A stretch of 10,503 bases of DNA from Zoogloeaceae bacterium (GCA_031267345.1 JAIRZG010000220.1:1-10503); one strand, 5' to 3'; positions 1-6,562 are shown, numbered from the stretch's first letter. A program made the numbers and translations. Notes: generated from the letters alone by a model not told the origin.

Positions 1-58
1 GGATCGCTCGACGCACGGCCTCTGTCGTGCGGGCGCTTCCGTGTAGTACTTGTCCCAT
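1..58 (-). CDS. IS481-family transposase, N-terminal fragment
   Basis: The first 19 residues, MGQVLHGSARTTEAVRRAI, match from memory the very conserved N-terminus of IS481-type DDE transposases. In that family the segment leads into a helix-turn-helix that binds the element ends, followed by a DDE (rve) catalytic core. The reading frame leaves the window at base 1, so nothing can be said about whether the gene is intact. A GGAGGGATGATTT sequence just upstream of the ATG provides a good ribosome binding site. The element was inserted downstream of the lysC/tRNA-Ser transcription unit, beyond its terminator, where it is unlikely to disrupt a gene. Confidence 0.75.
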   Translation of the reverse strand, partial: MGQVLHGSARTTEAVRRAI

Positions 59-121
59 AAATCATCCCTCCGTAGATGACTATAGATTACACCAGCACTC
101 TGAGGGACCAAACATCTTACA
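1..121 (-). mobile_element. IS481-family insertion sequence, left end (truncated by window)
   Basis: This is the 5' end of an insertion sequence read on the minus strand. It begins with a TGT terminus at about 121 (TGTAAGATGTTTGGTCCCTC) and is followed by a roughly 60-base leader and the transposase start. IS481 elements usually end in TGT...ACA, which fits. The exact boundary is inferred from that TGT and from the start of the transposase. The other end and any target duplication lie outside or cannot be verified here. Confidence 0.6.
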
Positions 122-196
122 CTGTGATGCTGTTAGCTTATTTGCGGGCATTCTGATGAATTCCTGAACTCAATACCCGCACATTGCTTGTGCGTA

Positions 197-244
197 AAAA
201 ACCCGCAAAAGCCATTGATTTTACGTTGGTTTTTGCGGGTTTTT
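197..244 (-). terminator. Intrinsic terminator after tRNA-Ser, probably bidirectional
   Basis: A perfect 14-bp inverted repeat, AAAAACCCGCAAAA (197-210) and TTTTGCGGGTTTTT (231-244), encloses a 20-base loop. Because the GC core is flanked by A and T runs on both sides, it can terminate transcription from either direction. It sits 32 bases after the tRNA 3' end. It closes the lysC-tRNA unit and would shield it from readthrough from the insertion sequence side. Bases 122-196 between it and the insertion sequence hold no gene that I can see. Confidence 0.75.
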
Positions 245-276
245 GCGGCTTATCGTGGGTAAGCGTTTGCATGTTT

Positions 277-369
277 TGGCGGAAACGGAGGGATTCGAAC
301 CCTCGATACGGGTTTTGCCCGTATGCTCCCTTAGCAGGGGAGTGCCTTCGACCTCTCGGCCACGTTTCC
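277..369 (-). tRNA. tRNA-Ser (anticodon GCU)
   Basis: The minus strand folds as a class II tRNA. The acceptor stem is GGAAACG paired with CGTTTCC, followed by discriminator G and an encoded CCA (277-279). A TGGCCGAGAGG D-arm start is present. The anticodon stem CTCCC/GGGAG encloses loop CTGCTAA, giving anticodon GCT. The long variable arm is a hairpin around ACGGGC...CCCGT. The T-arm contains GGTTCGAATCC. It closely resembles E. coli tRNA-Ser(GCU), which reads AGC and AGU codons. Placement directly behind lysC is a recurring arrangement in betaproteobacteria. Confidence 0.97.
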
Positions 370-381
370 GCGAAGGCGCGC

Positions 382-410
382 ATCATACAGGGAATCGTCG
401 TGAAACGCCA
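382..410 (-). promoter_or_regulatory. Candidate promoter for tRNA-Ser with GC-rich discriminator
   Basis: On the minus strand a good -10 (TATGAT, 382-387) is followed directly by GCGCGCC, the kind of GC-rich discriminator seen in stringently controlled stable RNA promoters. A 17-base spacer leads to only a weak -35 (TGGCGT, 405-410). The predicted start is about six bases before the mature tRNA 5' end. The tRNA could also be served by readthrough from lysC, since no terminator is visible between them. Confidence 0.45.
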
Positions 411-442
411 CCTTGCGCCGGTTTCGCGCGAAAAGCCGGTTT

Positions 443-922
443 TCAGCCCGCTTCCAGTCCAAAGGCGCGGTGCAGGGCGCGGACGGCGAGTTCCAGGTAT
501 TTTTCGTCCAGCACCACGGAAATCTTGATTTCCGAAGTGGAGATCATGCGGATATTGATGCCTTCTTCCGCAAGCGCGCGAAACATCTGGCTGGCGACGC
601 CGGGATGCGAGCGCATCCCCACGCCCACGGCGGAAACCTTGCAAACTTTGTTGTCGCCCTGAATCTCGCGCGCGCCGATATGTTCGCGCGCGCCTTCCAG
701 CGCTGCCTTCGCCTGGTCGAATTCGGAACGATTCACCGTAAAGGAAAAATCGGTTGCGCCGTCGTGTCCCATGTTCTGGATAATCATGTCCACGTCGATG
801 TTGGCCTCGGCCACCGCGCCCAGAATCTGATAGGCGATGCCGGGACGGTCGGGGACGCCCAACACGGTTAGTTTGGCCTCGTCACGACTGAATGCGATGC
901 CGGAAATAATCGGTTCTTCCAT
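443..922 (-). CDS. lysC: Probable aspartokinase beta subunit from an internal in-frame start
   Basis: Within lysC, Met249 (ATG at 920-922) is preceded by GAGGAAGG (930-937) seven bases upstream, which is a near-perfect Shine-Dalgarno sequence. Initiation here would give a 159-residue protein that starts MEEPIISGIAF and contains just the two ACT domains. In Bacillus, Corynebacterium and some Pseudomonas the same in-frame internal start makes the beta subunit of an alpha2-beta2 aspartokinase. It begins at the equivalent place, with a similar sequence (MExPIISG). The site and its spacing are seen directly. Translation of a separate subunit in this organism is inferred by analogy. Confidence 0.65.
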   Translation of the reverse strand: MEEPIISGIAFSRDEAKLTVLGVPDRPGIAYQILGAVAEANIDVDMIIQNMGHDGATDFSFTVNRSEFDQAKAALEGAREHIGAREIQGDNKVCKVSAVGVGMRSHPGVASQMFRALAEEGINIRMISTSEIKISVVLDEKYLELAVRALHRAFGLEAG

Positions 923-1666
923 GTTTTTGCCTTCCTCAACGGTAATCAGTGTGCCTTCGCCCGCTTCTTCAAAGCTGGAAAGCACGCGCAGTTTGACCTT
1001 GTATTTGCCCGCAAACTCAACGGAACGGATTTGCAGCACCTTGGAGCCGAGGCTCGCCATTTCCAGCATTTCCTCGAAAGTGATGACATCGAGCTTTCTC
1101 GCTTCGCTGACGATGCGCGGGTCGGTGGTATAGACGCCATCCACGTCGGTGTAAATCTGGCATTCATCGGCCTTGAGGGCCGCCGCCAGCGCCACGCCCG
1201 TGGTATCCGAACCGCCGCGTCCCAGCGTGGTGATATTGCCCGCCGCGTCCACGCCCTGGAAGCCTGCCACCACCACCACGCGCCCGGCTTCCAGATCGCG
1301 GCGGATAGCGTCGCCATCAATGTTCGAGATGCGCGCCTTGTTGAAAGCGTCGTCCGTGAGGATACGCGCCTGTCCGCCCGTGTAGCTTCTGGCGGCAATG
1401 CCCGCCGCCTGCAACGCCATGCACAACAGGCCGATCGTTACCTGTTCGCCGGTGGAAAGCACCACGTCCAGTTCGCGCGGGTCGGGTTGCGGCTGAATTT
1501 CTTTCGCCAGCGCGAGCAGACGATTGGTCTCGCCGCTCATGGCGGAAACGACCACCACCACCTGATCCCCCCGCGCCACGAAGCGCGCCACGCGCTGCGC
1601 CACATTCCTGATGCGCTCCGGGCTGCCCACGGAGGTTCCGCCGTATTTTTGAACAATCAGGGCCAT
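443..1666 (-). CDS. lysC: Aspartate kinase (aspartokinase), alpha chain
   Basis: This cytoplasmic enzyme phosphorylates L-aspartate to aspartyl-4-phosphate. It is the entry step to lysine, threonine, methionine and diaminopimelate. The 407-residue protein begins with the family signature KYGGTS (residues 7-12). It carries SAMSGETNR (41-49), the nucleotide/substrate segment TLGRGGSDTT (147-156) and TDVDGVYTTDPR (173-184). Two ACT regulatory domains follow, at about 265-330 and 345-405. Length and layout match the monofunctional LysC of Pseudomonas, Bacillus and Corynebacterium, which is typically inhibited by lysine plus threonine. The ACT segment HDGATDFSFT (301-310) aligns with the feedback region of Corynebacterium LysC. 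The ATG has a strong GGAAGGAA site (1671-1678). The gene is followed by tRNA-Ser and diverges from a small HTH regulator gene. An internal start at 922 is listed separately. Confidence 0.97.
   Translation of the reverse strand: MALIVQKYGGTSVGSPERIRNVAQRVARFVARGDQVVVVVSAMSGETNRLLALAKEIQPQPDPRELDVVLSTGEQVTIGLLCMALQAAGIAARSYTGGQARILTDDAFNKARISNIDGDAIRRDLEAGRVVVVAGFQGVDAAGNITTLGRGGSDTTGVALAAALKADECQIYTDVDGVYTTDPRIVSEARKLDVITFEEMLEMASLGSKVLQIRSVEFAGKYKVKLRVLSSFEEAGEGTLITVEEGKNMEEPIISGIAFSRDEAKLTVLGVPDRPGIAYQILGAVAEANIDVDMIIQNMGHDGATDFSFTVNRSEFDQAKAALEGAREHIGAREIQGDNKVCKVSAVGVGMRSHPGVASQMFRALAEEGINIRMISTSEIKISVVLDEKYLELAVRALHRAFGLEAG
930..937 (-). promoter_or_regulatory. Internal ribosome binding site in lysC
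   Basis: GAGGAAGG on the minus strand lies seven bases before the internal ATG at 922. It codes for Glu-Glu-Gly in a linker between the kinase and ACT domains. The local sequence can therefore satisfy both the protein and an initiation signal. Confidence 0.6.
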
Positions 1667-1737
1667 GCCGTTCCTTCCGGAGAGAAAAATTCGCCAATTT
1701 TAGCGCGGCAAAAGAGAAGCACACGCAATTTGTATCA

Positions 1738-1765
1738 AATGTAAAAATTGCTAAGACACTTGCAA
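1738..1765 (-). promoter_or_regulatory. Weak candidate lysC promoter
   Basis: On the minus strand TTGCAA (1760-1765) is followed after 16 bases by TACATT (1738-1743), a passable -35/-10 pair about 70 bases upstream of the lysC ATG. The match is modest. The AT-rich stretch 1690-1800 offers other possibilities. Confidence 0.3.
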
Positions 1766-1771
1766 TTATGC

Positions 1772-1802
1772 TTGACAGCTACCTATAATGCGCAATTATA
1801 AC
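1772..1802 (+). promoter_or_regulatory. Candidate promoter(s) for the HTH regulator gene
   Basis: A consensus -35 TTGACA lies at 1772-1777, with TTATAA/TATAAC (1796-1802) 18-19 bases downstream. A consensus -10 TATAAT at 1784-1789 has TTGCAA (1760-1765) 18 bases upstream. These may be two overlapping promoters or alternatives. Both place the start site beside or inside the first palindrome at 1797-1812, so a protein bound there should repress. The leader to the ATG at 1901 would be about 100 bases. Confidence 0.5.
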
Positions 1803-1812
1803 TTTAGTTATA
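1797..1812. promoter_or_regulatory. Palindromic operator 1
   Basis: TATAACTTTAGTTATA is a palindrome with perfect 7-base arms and a 2-base centre. Its core ATAACT-NN-AGTTAT recurs at 1823-1836, centred 25 bp downstream. It overlaps the predicted promoter and start site of the downstream HTH gene, which suggests autorepression. The binding protein is inferred, not known. Confidence 0.6.
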
Positions 1813-1822
1813 GCGTCAAGCG

Positions 1823-1836
1823 ATAACTTGAGTTAT
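1823..1836. promoter_or_regulatory. Palindromic operator 2
   Basis: ATAACTTGAGTTAT has perfect 6-base arms identical to those of the palindrome at 1797-1812, with only the central dinucleotide differing. Two copies 25 bp apart, roughly two and a half helical turns, suggest two dimers bound to the leader of the regulator gene. Confidence 0.6.
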
Positions 1837-1900
1837 ATGACAAAAGCGGAAATTTTTCTGTTTTCCATTTTGAAATCAATCTTTTGAGAGGAAGAAGACG

Positions 1901-2209
1901 ATGAACGTAAAAGTAGTTGAACCCATCAATCCGCGCGAGATCCGGCACAAGCTGGGCTTGAACCAGCAACAATTCTGGTCGCGCATCAATGTTACCCAAA
2001 GCGGCGGCTCTCGTTACGAGAGTGGGCGCAACATGCCCAAGCCGGTGCGTGAGCTGTTGCGTCTGGTGCATGTGGAGCAGATTGACATCCACCGCATCAA
2101 GCGGGATGACTTTGAAGTCGTGGAGTATTTGAAGAAATACGAGCCGGAGCAGTTCAAGGCGCTGAAAAAATCTGCCCAACAGGCAAAAAAAGCGGAAAAA
2201 ACGGCCTGA
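1901..2209 (+). CDS. Small helix-turn-helix (XRE-like) transcriptional regulator
   Basis: This 102-residue protein is a probable DNA-binding regulator. Residues 10-45 (PREIRHKLGLNQQQFWSRIN, then a second helix through SRYESGR) have the layout of the Cro/CI-type helix-turn-helix: the first helix at NQQQFWSRI, the recognition helix at TQSGGSRYESG. Residues 50-70 continue as helix. The C-terminus (75-102) is highly charged and lysine-rich with no recognisable domain. The ATG follows a clear AGAGGAAG site (1887-1894). It is transcribed divergently from lysC, and two matched palindromes lie over its likely promoter, so it may control itself and possibly lysC. I do not know a characterised orthologue. 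A toxin-antitoxin role is unlikely because no partner gene adjoins it. Confidence 0.8.
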   Translation: MNVKVVEPINPREIRHKLGLNQQQFWSRINVTQSGGSRYESGRNMPKPVRELLRLVHVEQIDIHRIKRDDFEVVEYLKKYEPEQFKALKKSAQQAKKAEKTA

Positions 2210-2239
2210 GGCAAGGTTGTCGCTGTTGTAACCCCTTCA

Positions 2240-2281
2240 ACGGGCGTCAGGGTGAGACTTTCACCCGGACGCCCGTTTTTT
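2240..2281. terminator. Intrinsic terminator shared by convergent genes
   Basis: ACGGGCGTC (2240-2248) pairs with GACGCCCGT (2268-2276). An inner GGTGA/TCACC stem and then a T run (through 2281) follow, making a strong terminator for the HTH gene. The last codons and stop codon (2247-2249) of the convergent radical SAM gene are written into the same hairpin. Confidence 0.85.
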
Positions 2282-3131
2282 GTCGGATGCGCTGTCCCCA
2301 CGCCCGCAACTCCGGCGCGGACAGGCGCGACAGTTTTTCCGCCCCGCCCTGCCTTGACGTCCGCGCCAAACCATAAAGATGTACGCCGCGAATCACGTCC
2401 GCCGCCTGCGCCAGCACTTCCAGATACGCCGCCTCCGCCGTCGCGTCCGGTGCTTTGCCATTTGTGGCGAACCAGCAGGTTTGCGCCCAGGTGGGCAACA
2501 GCGCGGCGCAGGCGCGCAGATTTTTCAACACGCGCGCCGGATCGCCGGAGGTCTGGTTGACGGCTTGCATCCCCGCCGCGTCGCCGCGATCCAGCTTGAA
2601 CCACGCCTCTCCGCCCGCCCGCGCCAGCGTCGCCAATCCCGCCTGGACTTTGTGGATCAGGCTGCCATTGGTGATCAGGCGCAGCGGTAATCGACCGTGC
2701 AGCGCGTGGGCCTCCAATACGGCGACCACTCGCGCCGCCGCCGCCGCGAATTCCTTGGCCGCCGTCGGTTCGCCGTCGCCGGAAAAAGCGATGTCCGCCA
2801 GTCGCCGATACTGCGTCTGGGCGACATGCCGCGCCAGATAATCGCCTTGCGTGGCTTCGCGCAGGAAGCCGTCCAGTTCGTTTGCGAGCAAATCCAGATC
2901 GATGGCCTCCGGCGCGCCGCGTTGCAGGTTTTCCACCTGACAATAGATGCAAGCCCAGTTGCAGGCGCGGTTCAGGTTGAGGTTGATGCCGATGGAAACG
3001 CCGCGCGCACGACGGGAAAGCACGGGATAGACATAGGTCAGCCCGGCCTGATCGCGCCGATGGTCGGCGATGGTCAGCCGCGCTGTCGTCGTGTTTCGTC
3101 GCCCGATGCTACAATCCGTTGTTTCCTTCAT
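2247..3131 (-). CDS. Radical SAM protein of the COG0731 (TYW1-like) group
   Basis: This 294-residue protein is a predicted radical S-adenosylmethionine enzyme. The 4Fe-4S motif CxxxCxxC is CNWACIYC (C57, C61, C64). The preceding strand GVSIGINLNLNR (44-55) and the SAM-contacting FSGDGEPT (116-123) fit COG0731, the group that holds archaeal wyosine synthase-like proteins. The substrate of the bacterial members is unknown to me. It is not a canonical QueE: the short N-terminal cluster region and signature of QueE are missing, even though queD lies next door. The ATG at 3131 was chosen because AAGGGAA precedes it and homology begins just after it. The frame stays open to 3659, but that stretch lies antisense to queD. 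The starts of this gene and queD are 18 bp apart, so each promoter must overlap the other gene. Confidence 0.85.
   Translation of the reverse strand: MKETTDCSIGRRNTTTARLTIADHRRDQAGLTYVYPVLSRRARGVSIGINLNLNRACNWACIYCQVENLQRGAPEAIDLDLLANELDGFLREATQGDYLARHVAQTQYRRLADIAFSGDGEPTAAKEFAAAAARVVAVLEAHALHGRLPLRLITNGSLIHKVQAGLATLARAGGEAWFKLDRGDAAGMQAVNQTSGDPARVLKNLRACAALLPTWAQTCWFATNGKAPDATAEAAYLEVLAQAADVIRGVHLYGLARTSRQGGAEKLSRLSAPELRAWGQRIRQKTGVRVKVSP
3110..3115 (+). promoter_or_regulatory. Candidate -10 element for queD
   Basis: TACAAT at 3110-3115 is the best -10-like hexamer upstream of queD. It lies inside the start of the divergent radical SAM gene. No convincing -35 was found. The implied leader of about 28 bases is pyrimidine-rich and has no Shine-Dalgarno sequence. 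Confidence 0.3.
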
Positions 3132-3149
3132 CTGTTTTCCCTTGTTCGT

Positions 3150-3587
3150 ATGCGCATTACCCGCCGTCTGGAATTTGATGCCGGACATCGCATTCCTGAT
3201 CATAAAAGCCAGTGCCGCAACCTGCACGGACATCGCTACGTTATCGAAATCACCCTGGAAGGGGAAGTCCAGAACGCGGCGGGCGCCGCCGACAACGGCA
3301 TGGCGCTGGACTTTTCCGACATCAAGGCTATCGCCAGAAAGCGCCTGATCGACGCCTGGGATCACGCTTTTCTGGTCTGGCGAGAAGACCGGGCGGTCGT
3401 GGATTTTCTCGCTACCTTGCCGGATCACAAAACCGTACTGCTGGATTGTGTCCCCACCGCCGAAAACCTCGCCCGCGCCGCCTTCGATCTGCTCGCGCCA
3501 GTGTACCGGGAAAACTACGGCCCGCGCCTGACCCTCAACAAAATCCGCCTGTACGAAACCCCCAACTGCTGGGCGGACGCGCCATAG
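3150..3587 (+). CDS. queD: 6-carboxy-5,6,7,8-tetrahydropterin synthase family protein (QueD-like)
   Basis: QueD converts 7,8-dihydroneopterin triphosphate to 6-carboxytetrahydropterin, the second step towards queuosine and other 7-deazaguanines. The 145-residue protein has the expected zinc histidines H13 (FDAGHR), H26 and H28 (NLHGH). The catalytic cysteine is C22 in the CxxxHGH motif, followed by the WDHAFL aspartate-histidine pair and the glutamate of PTAEN that anchors the pterin. All key residues are present, so it should be active. The family also includes PTPS and PTPS-III members with different products, and this cannot be resolved from sequence alone. The ATG at 3150 is the only sensible start, as the protein begins with the usual first strand. 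No purine-rich ribosome binding site precedes it, which suggests a leaderless or SD-independent start. Confidence 0.9.
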   Translation: MRITRRLEFDAGHRIPDHKSQCRNLHGHRYVIEITLEGEVQNAAGAADNGMALDFSDIKAIARKRLIDAWDHAFLVWREDRAVVDFLATLPDHKTVLLDCVPTAENLARAAFDLLAPVYRENYGPRLTLNKIRLYETPNCWADAP

Positions 3588-3659
3588 CCCTGTGGTCGGA
3601 ATGTCGGTGAAGGCGCGTTTGCTGATCGTTTCCGTCGACACGATAGCGCCGCAGATCAA

Positions 3660-3788
3660 CCCGCTCCCTCTTGTGGGGGAGCGTTGGAGAGTAGGGGCGA
3701 CGGTTAGTCTGCGCCGTCGTTCGTGATGAGAACGCTGTTTTTCCCCTCTCCCCCGGCCCCTCCTCCCACAAGGAGAGAGGGGAGAAAA
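3660..3788. repeat. Inverted pair of C/G-rich palindromic repeats (REP doublet-like)
   Basis: The gap between queD and the next gene holds two copies of a purine/pyrimidine-skewed palindrome in opposite orientation. The left copy has CGCTCCC (3662-3668) and GGGAGCG (3677-3683). The right copy has CCCCTCTC (3743-3750) and GAGAGGGG (3775-3782). Both carry the core CTTGTGGG, which on the right copy reads on the minus strand. About 60 bases separate them. Such repeats are common between genes in many proteobacterial genomes. Here they also separate convergent genes and could end transcription. Bases 3588-3659 show nothing else. Confidence 0.65.
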
Positions 3789-3793
3789 GCGCG

Positions 3794-6504
3794 TTATCCG
3801 GCGTTGATGCGGGTTTGGTGGCGTTGCATCAGGGCGGCGACGATTTCGGGTTCGGAGGTTTGGGCGGAGAAGCCGTAGATTTGCAGGACGAGTTTATCCA
3901 GAGTCTGATGCGCTTTGACCAGTTCCGGGTAGAACGGCATGGAATTTTTGCCGTACAAATCCGCAAGCGTACTTTCGGGATACACACTTCTTGCATCAAG
4001 GGCTTTTGGGCTGCCACACTGATTTCGCCTGTTTGTTCGGCAGTTGCGTCCGGCCACGGGAAATTGTTATACACAACCACCCCTGTATAACGATAATCGC
4101 TTTTCAAGCGTCCGCAGATGGCGCGTGTCCATGCCATATGGACGCTGGAAGTCAAAATGCCGAAATGGTACAGCGTTGCACCGGGAATAATCATGTTTGC
4201 ATTGCTTGAAATCGTATTTTTATCCATGTAACCGACGGGTATGTATTTGCGATGTTCCGATGATGTGCTGGGAACGAGTAAATAATCAGAATCAGGTTGG
4301 GATATGAAGAAAAAAAGATGTGGCGTTTCCGCTTTTTCAACCGTGGGTTTGGCGCTACTTTTGAGTCGAAATTTTCGCACTTTCCCGATTTTATCCAAAA
4401 TAATCGGACAATCTTTCACCTCTTGAAAAGCAACGTCTTTCAGCCAGATGCAGTAACGTTCATTTCCGTTGATGTACTCTGTTGCGCCAAGGTAACGCTT
4501 GATAAATTTTCCCGTTTGTGGTTCTTTGGCTAATATCTCGTCCTTTTCATTTGCTGTGAGAATAAGATTGCCGCCATCAGCCGGTTTGTTTCCCAAATAC
4601 ATTCGTGGAACCGGACAAATGGGTTCGCTGCGACTTGAAATCAGAATATTCGGGGCGTCCACAAGATAGGCGTTAATATTTGCCGCCCTGGTTTTTGAAC
4701 CATCATTTTCATAGATTATTTTGGCATCATTGTCCGGATGATTACTGAATCCAATAATCACACAATGCACGGCTGCCTTTCCCTTCGCCTCATTGCTCCA
4801 TTTGAAAGTACGATAACAAAAATCAATGTGGATATTATATTCGCTAAAAAGTTTGCTCCATAAAGGAGCGACTTGTTCGCCTTGTGTGATACTGTTTGTG
4901 GAAACAAAAGCAACACGAATGGATGTGTCTTGTATAAACCGATCTGTTTTATGGTACCACGCTCCAACATAATCAATGCTGTTCGACAATTTTATTTTAC
5001 CAAAAATACTAACCGCGTCCGTCTTTTGTACTGCCGACATCATGGACGCGCCCACAAACGGCGGATTCCCCAGAATGTAGCTCAATTCCGTTTTGGGCAC
5101 GATGGCTTCCCAGTCCAGCGTCAGCGCGTTGCCGCAGACCAAGGTCGCCGATTGCGTCAGCGGCAGCCGCGCGTAGTACGCGCCGAAAGCCTCCGAGACG
5201 GCAAGGTTCATCTGGTGATCCATCAGCCACATCCCCACCTGCGCGATCTGGCAGGGAAAATCCTCACACTCGATGCCGTAAAACTGGCCAACCTTCACTT
5301 TTAACAGGGAATCAACCTCTGTCACCCGCTGGCGAAGGGCGCCCAACTGCATGCGCAGGATGTCCAGTTCCAGACGGCGCAGATCGCGGTAAGCGACCAT
5401 CAAAAAGTTGCCGCAGCCACAGGCGGGGTCAAGAAACCTGAGTCCGGCGATTTTGTCGTGGAATTGGGTCAGGCGTTTTTCATCGTATTTGACCTGCTCG
5501 AACTCCGCGCGTAATGCGTCCATGAACAGCGGGTTGATGAGTTTTAAAATGTTCTCTTCGCTGGTGTAGTGCGCGCCCAGCTCCCGTCGCATTTGCTCAT
5601 CCATCACGCCCTGGAACATCGCGCCGAAAATAGCGGGCGGGATTTTGTTCCAGTCAAAGCGGCAGCATTCCAGCAGGATGGCGCGCATTTTGGCGTCAAA
5701 ATCGGCAAAGGGCAGCGGATCAGCGAACAAGCCGCCATTGATATAGCGGAATTGCAACAAATCCGGCGACAGCAGGACGCGTTTCTTGCGTGTTTCTTCT
5801 GGCAGGTTGAGCGTTTCAAAGAGGCGGGAAATGTGTTCGGACAAATCGCTGCCGTCGACTTTGGCGTTTTCGATGTAATTGGCCAGACTATCCTTGGGAA
5901 AAATGCCGGTATCGTCGGCAAACAGGCAGAACAACAAGCGCACCAGATAGACTTCCAGCGCGTGACCTTCATAACCGCAGGCTTTTAGCGCGTCATACAG
6001 CTTCGCCATTTTTTCGGCGGCGCGGACATTGACTTCGGTTTGATGTTCACAGATGCGTGTCGTCTCATACCCGGCAATGGCGGCGAAACGGCGGATGTGC
6101 TTTTTCAGGTCTTTGACCTTGAAGGCGTGTTTTTCACCCGTGCTGCGGTAATACAACACGATGCTGGCGAAGTCGCAAACCATCAATACATCCGGCATGT
6201 CTTCGGCGGGCAGGTGAAAGACATATTCCTTCAACTGCTCATAAGCGGCGTTCAGATTTTTGCCGCGCGATTTCATTTCGACGGCGATTTTGCCTTTCCA
6301 CAAATAGTCGATATAGCCCGCGCGTCCGTCCTCCAACGGAACCTTGTATTCAAAGCCGCCGACCGCCGTCGCCTCGGCGACGCCGAAGACACGAAAAAAA
6401 TCCGTCTGAAAAGTCTGCGCGTCGGATTCTTCATTACGCGAAGTCTTCCAGCGTTTGGCAAAACGCATTGCGTTCGCCTGTATTTCTTCCCAGCCCAACG
6501 GCAT
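3794..6504 (-). CDS. MmeI-like Type IIL restriction-modification enzyme, frameshifted near the 3' end
   Basis: This is a single-chain enzyme that would cut unprotected DNA and methylate its own target adenine. Numbering runs from the ATG at 6504, chosen because GAGG lies seven bases upstream; another ATG four codons earlier lacks such a site. The N-terminal nuclease motif D66-X9-E76-M-K78 has exactly the MmeI spacing. A helical linker follows. Gamma-class methyltransferase motifs come next: HYTSEEN (312-318, motif X), LDPACGCGN (358-366, motif I) and NPPF (480-483, motif IV). A target recognition region follows. The open frame stops at 3829, after a nonsense-looking tail. The true C-terminus (KALDARSVYPES onward) lies in another frame that ends at 3794. 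One missing A in the AAAA run (TTTT at 4004-4007 on the plus strand) explains this. Restored length is about 903 residues, close to MmeI (about 919). Bases 4030-5040 are AT-rich relative to their flanks. It lies downstream of zorAB on the same strand. Confidence 0.85.
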
Positions 6505-6562
6505 GGCTTTCCTCATTCGTGAGGGTATGAATGGCGGAGGATTGTACGCTTCATCCCTGATG

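Noticed and set aside
277..369. tRNA-Ser as an attachment site for an integrated element
   Set aside because: I saw no second copy of the tRNA 3' end in the window and no integrase gene. The neighbouring element is an IS481-type insertion, which does not use tRNA genes.
1031..1744. 237-residue plus-strand open frame opposite lysC
   Set aside because: It is antisense to a clear aspartate kinase. Its composition is typical of the complement of a GC-rich gene and it has no domain.
2014..2952. 312-residue minus-strand open frame
   Set aside because: It lies in another frame of the radical SAM gene and across the HTH gene and terminator. It is arginine/glycine-rich, as expected from GC-rich shadow frames.
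2247..3659. A longer, 470-residue reading of the radical SAM gene starting at 3659
   Set aside because: The extra 176 residues lie antisense to queD. The ATG at 3131 has a good ribosome binding site and family similarity starts just after it.
3794..4057. A separate 87-residue gene downstream of the MmeI-like gene
   Set aside because: Its sequence from KALDARSVYPES onward matches the expected C-terminal domain of the MmeI-like protein, so it is the frameshifted end of that gene.
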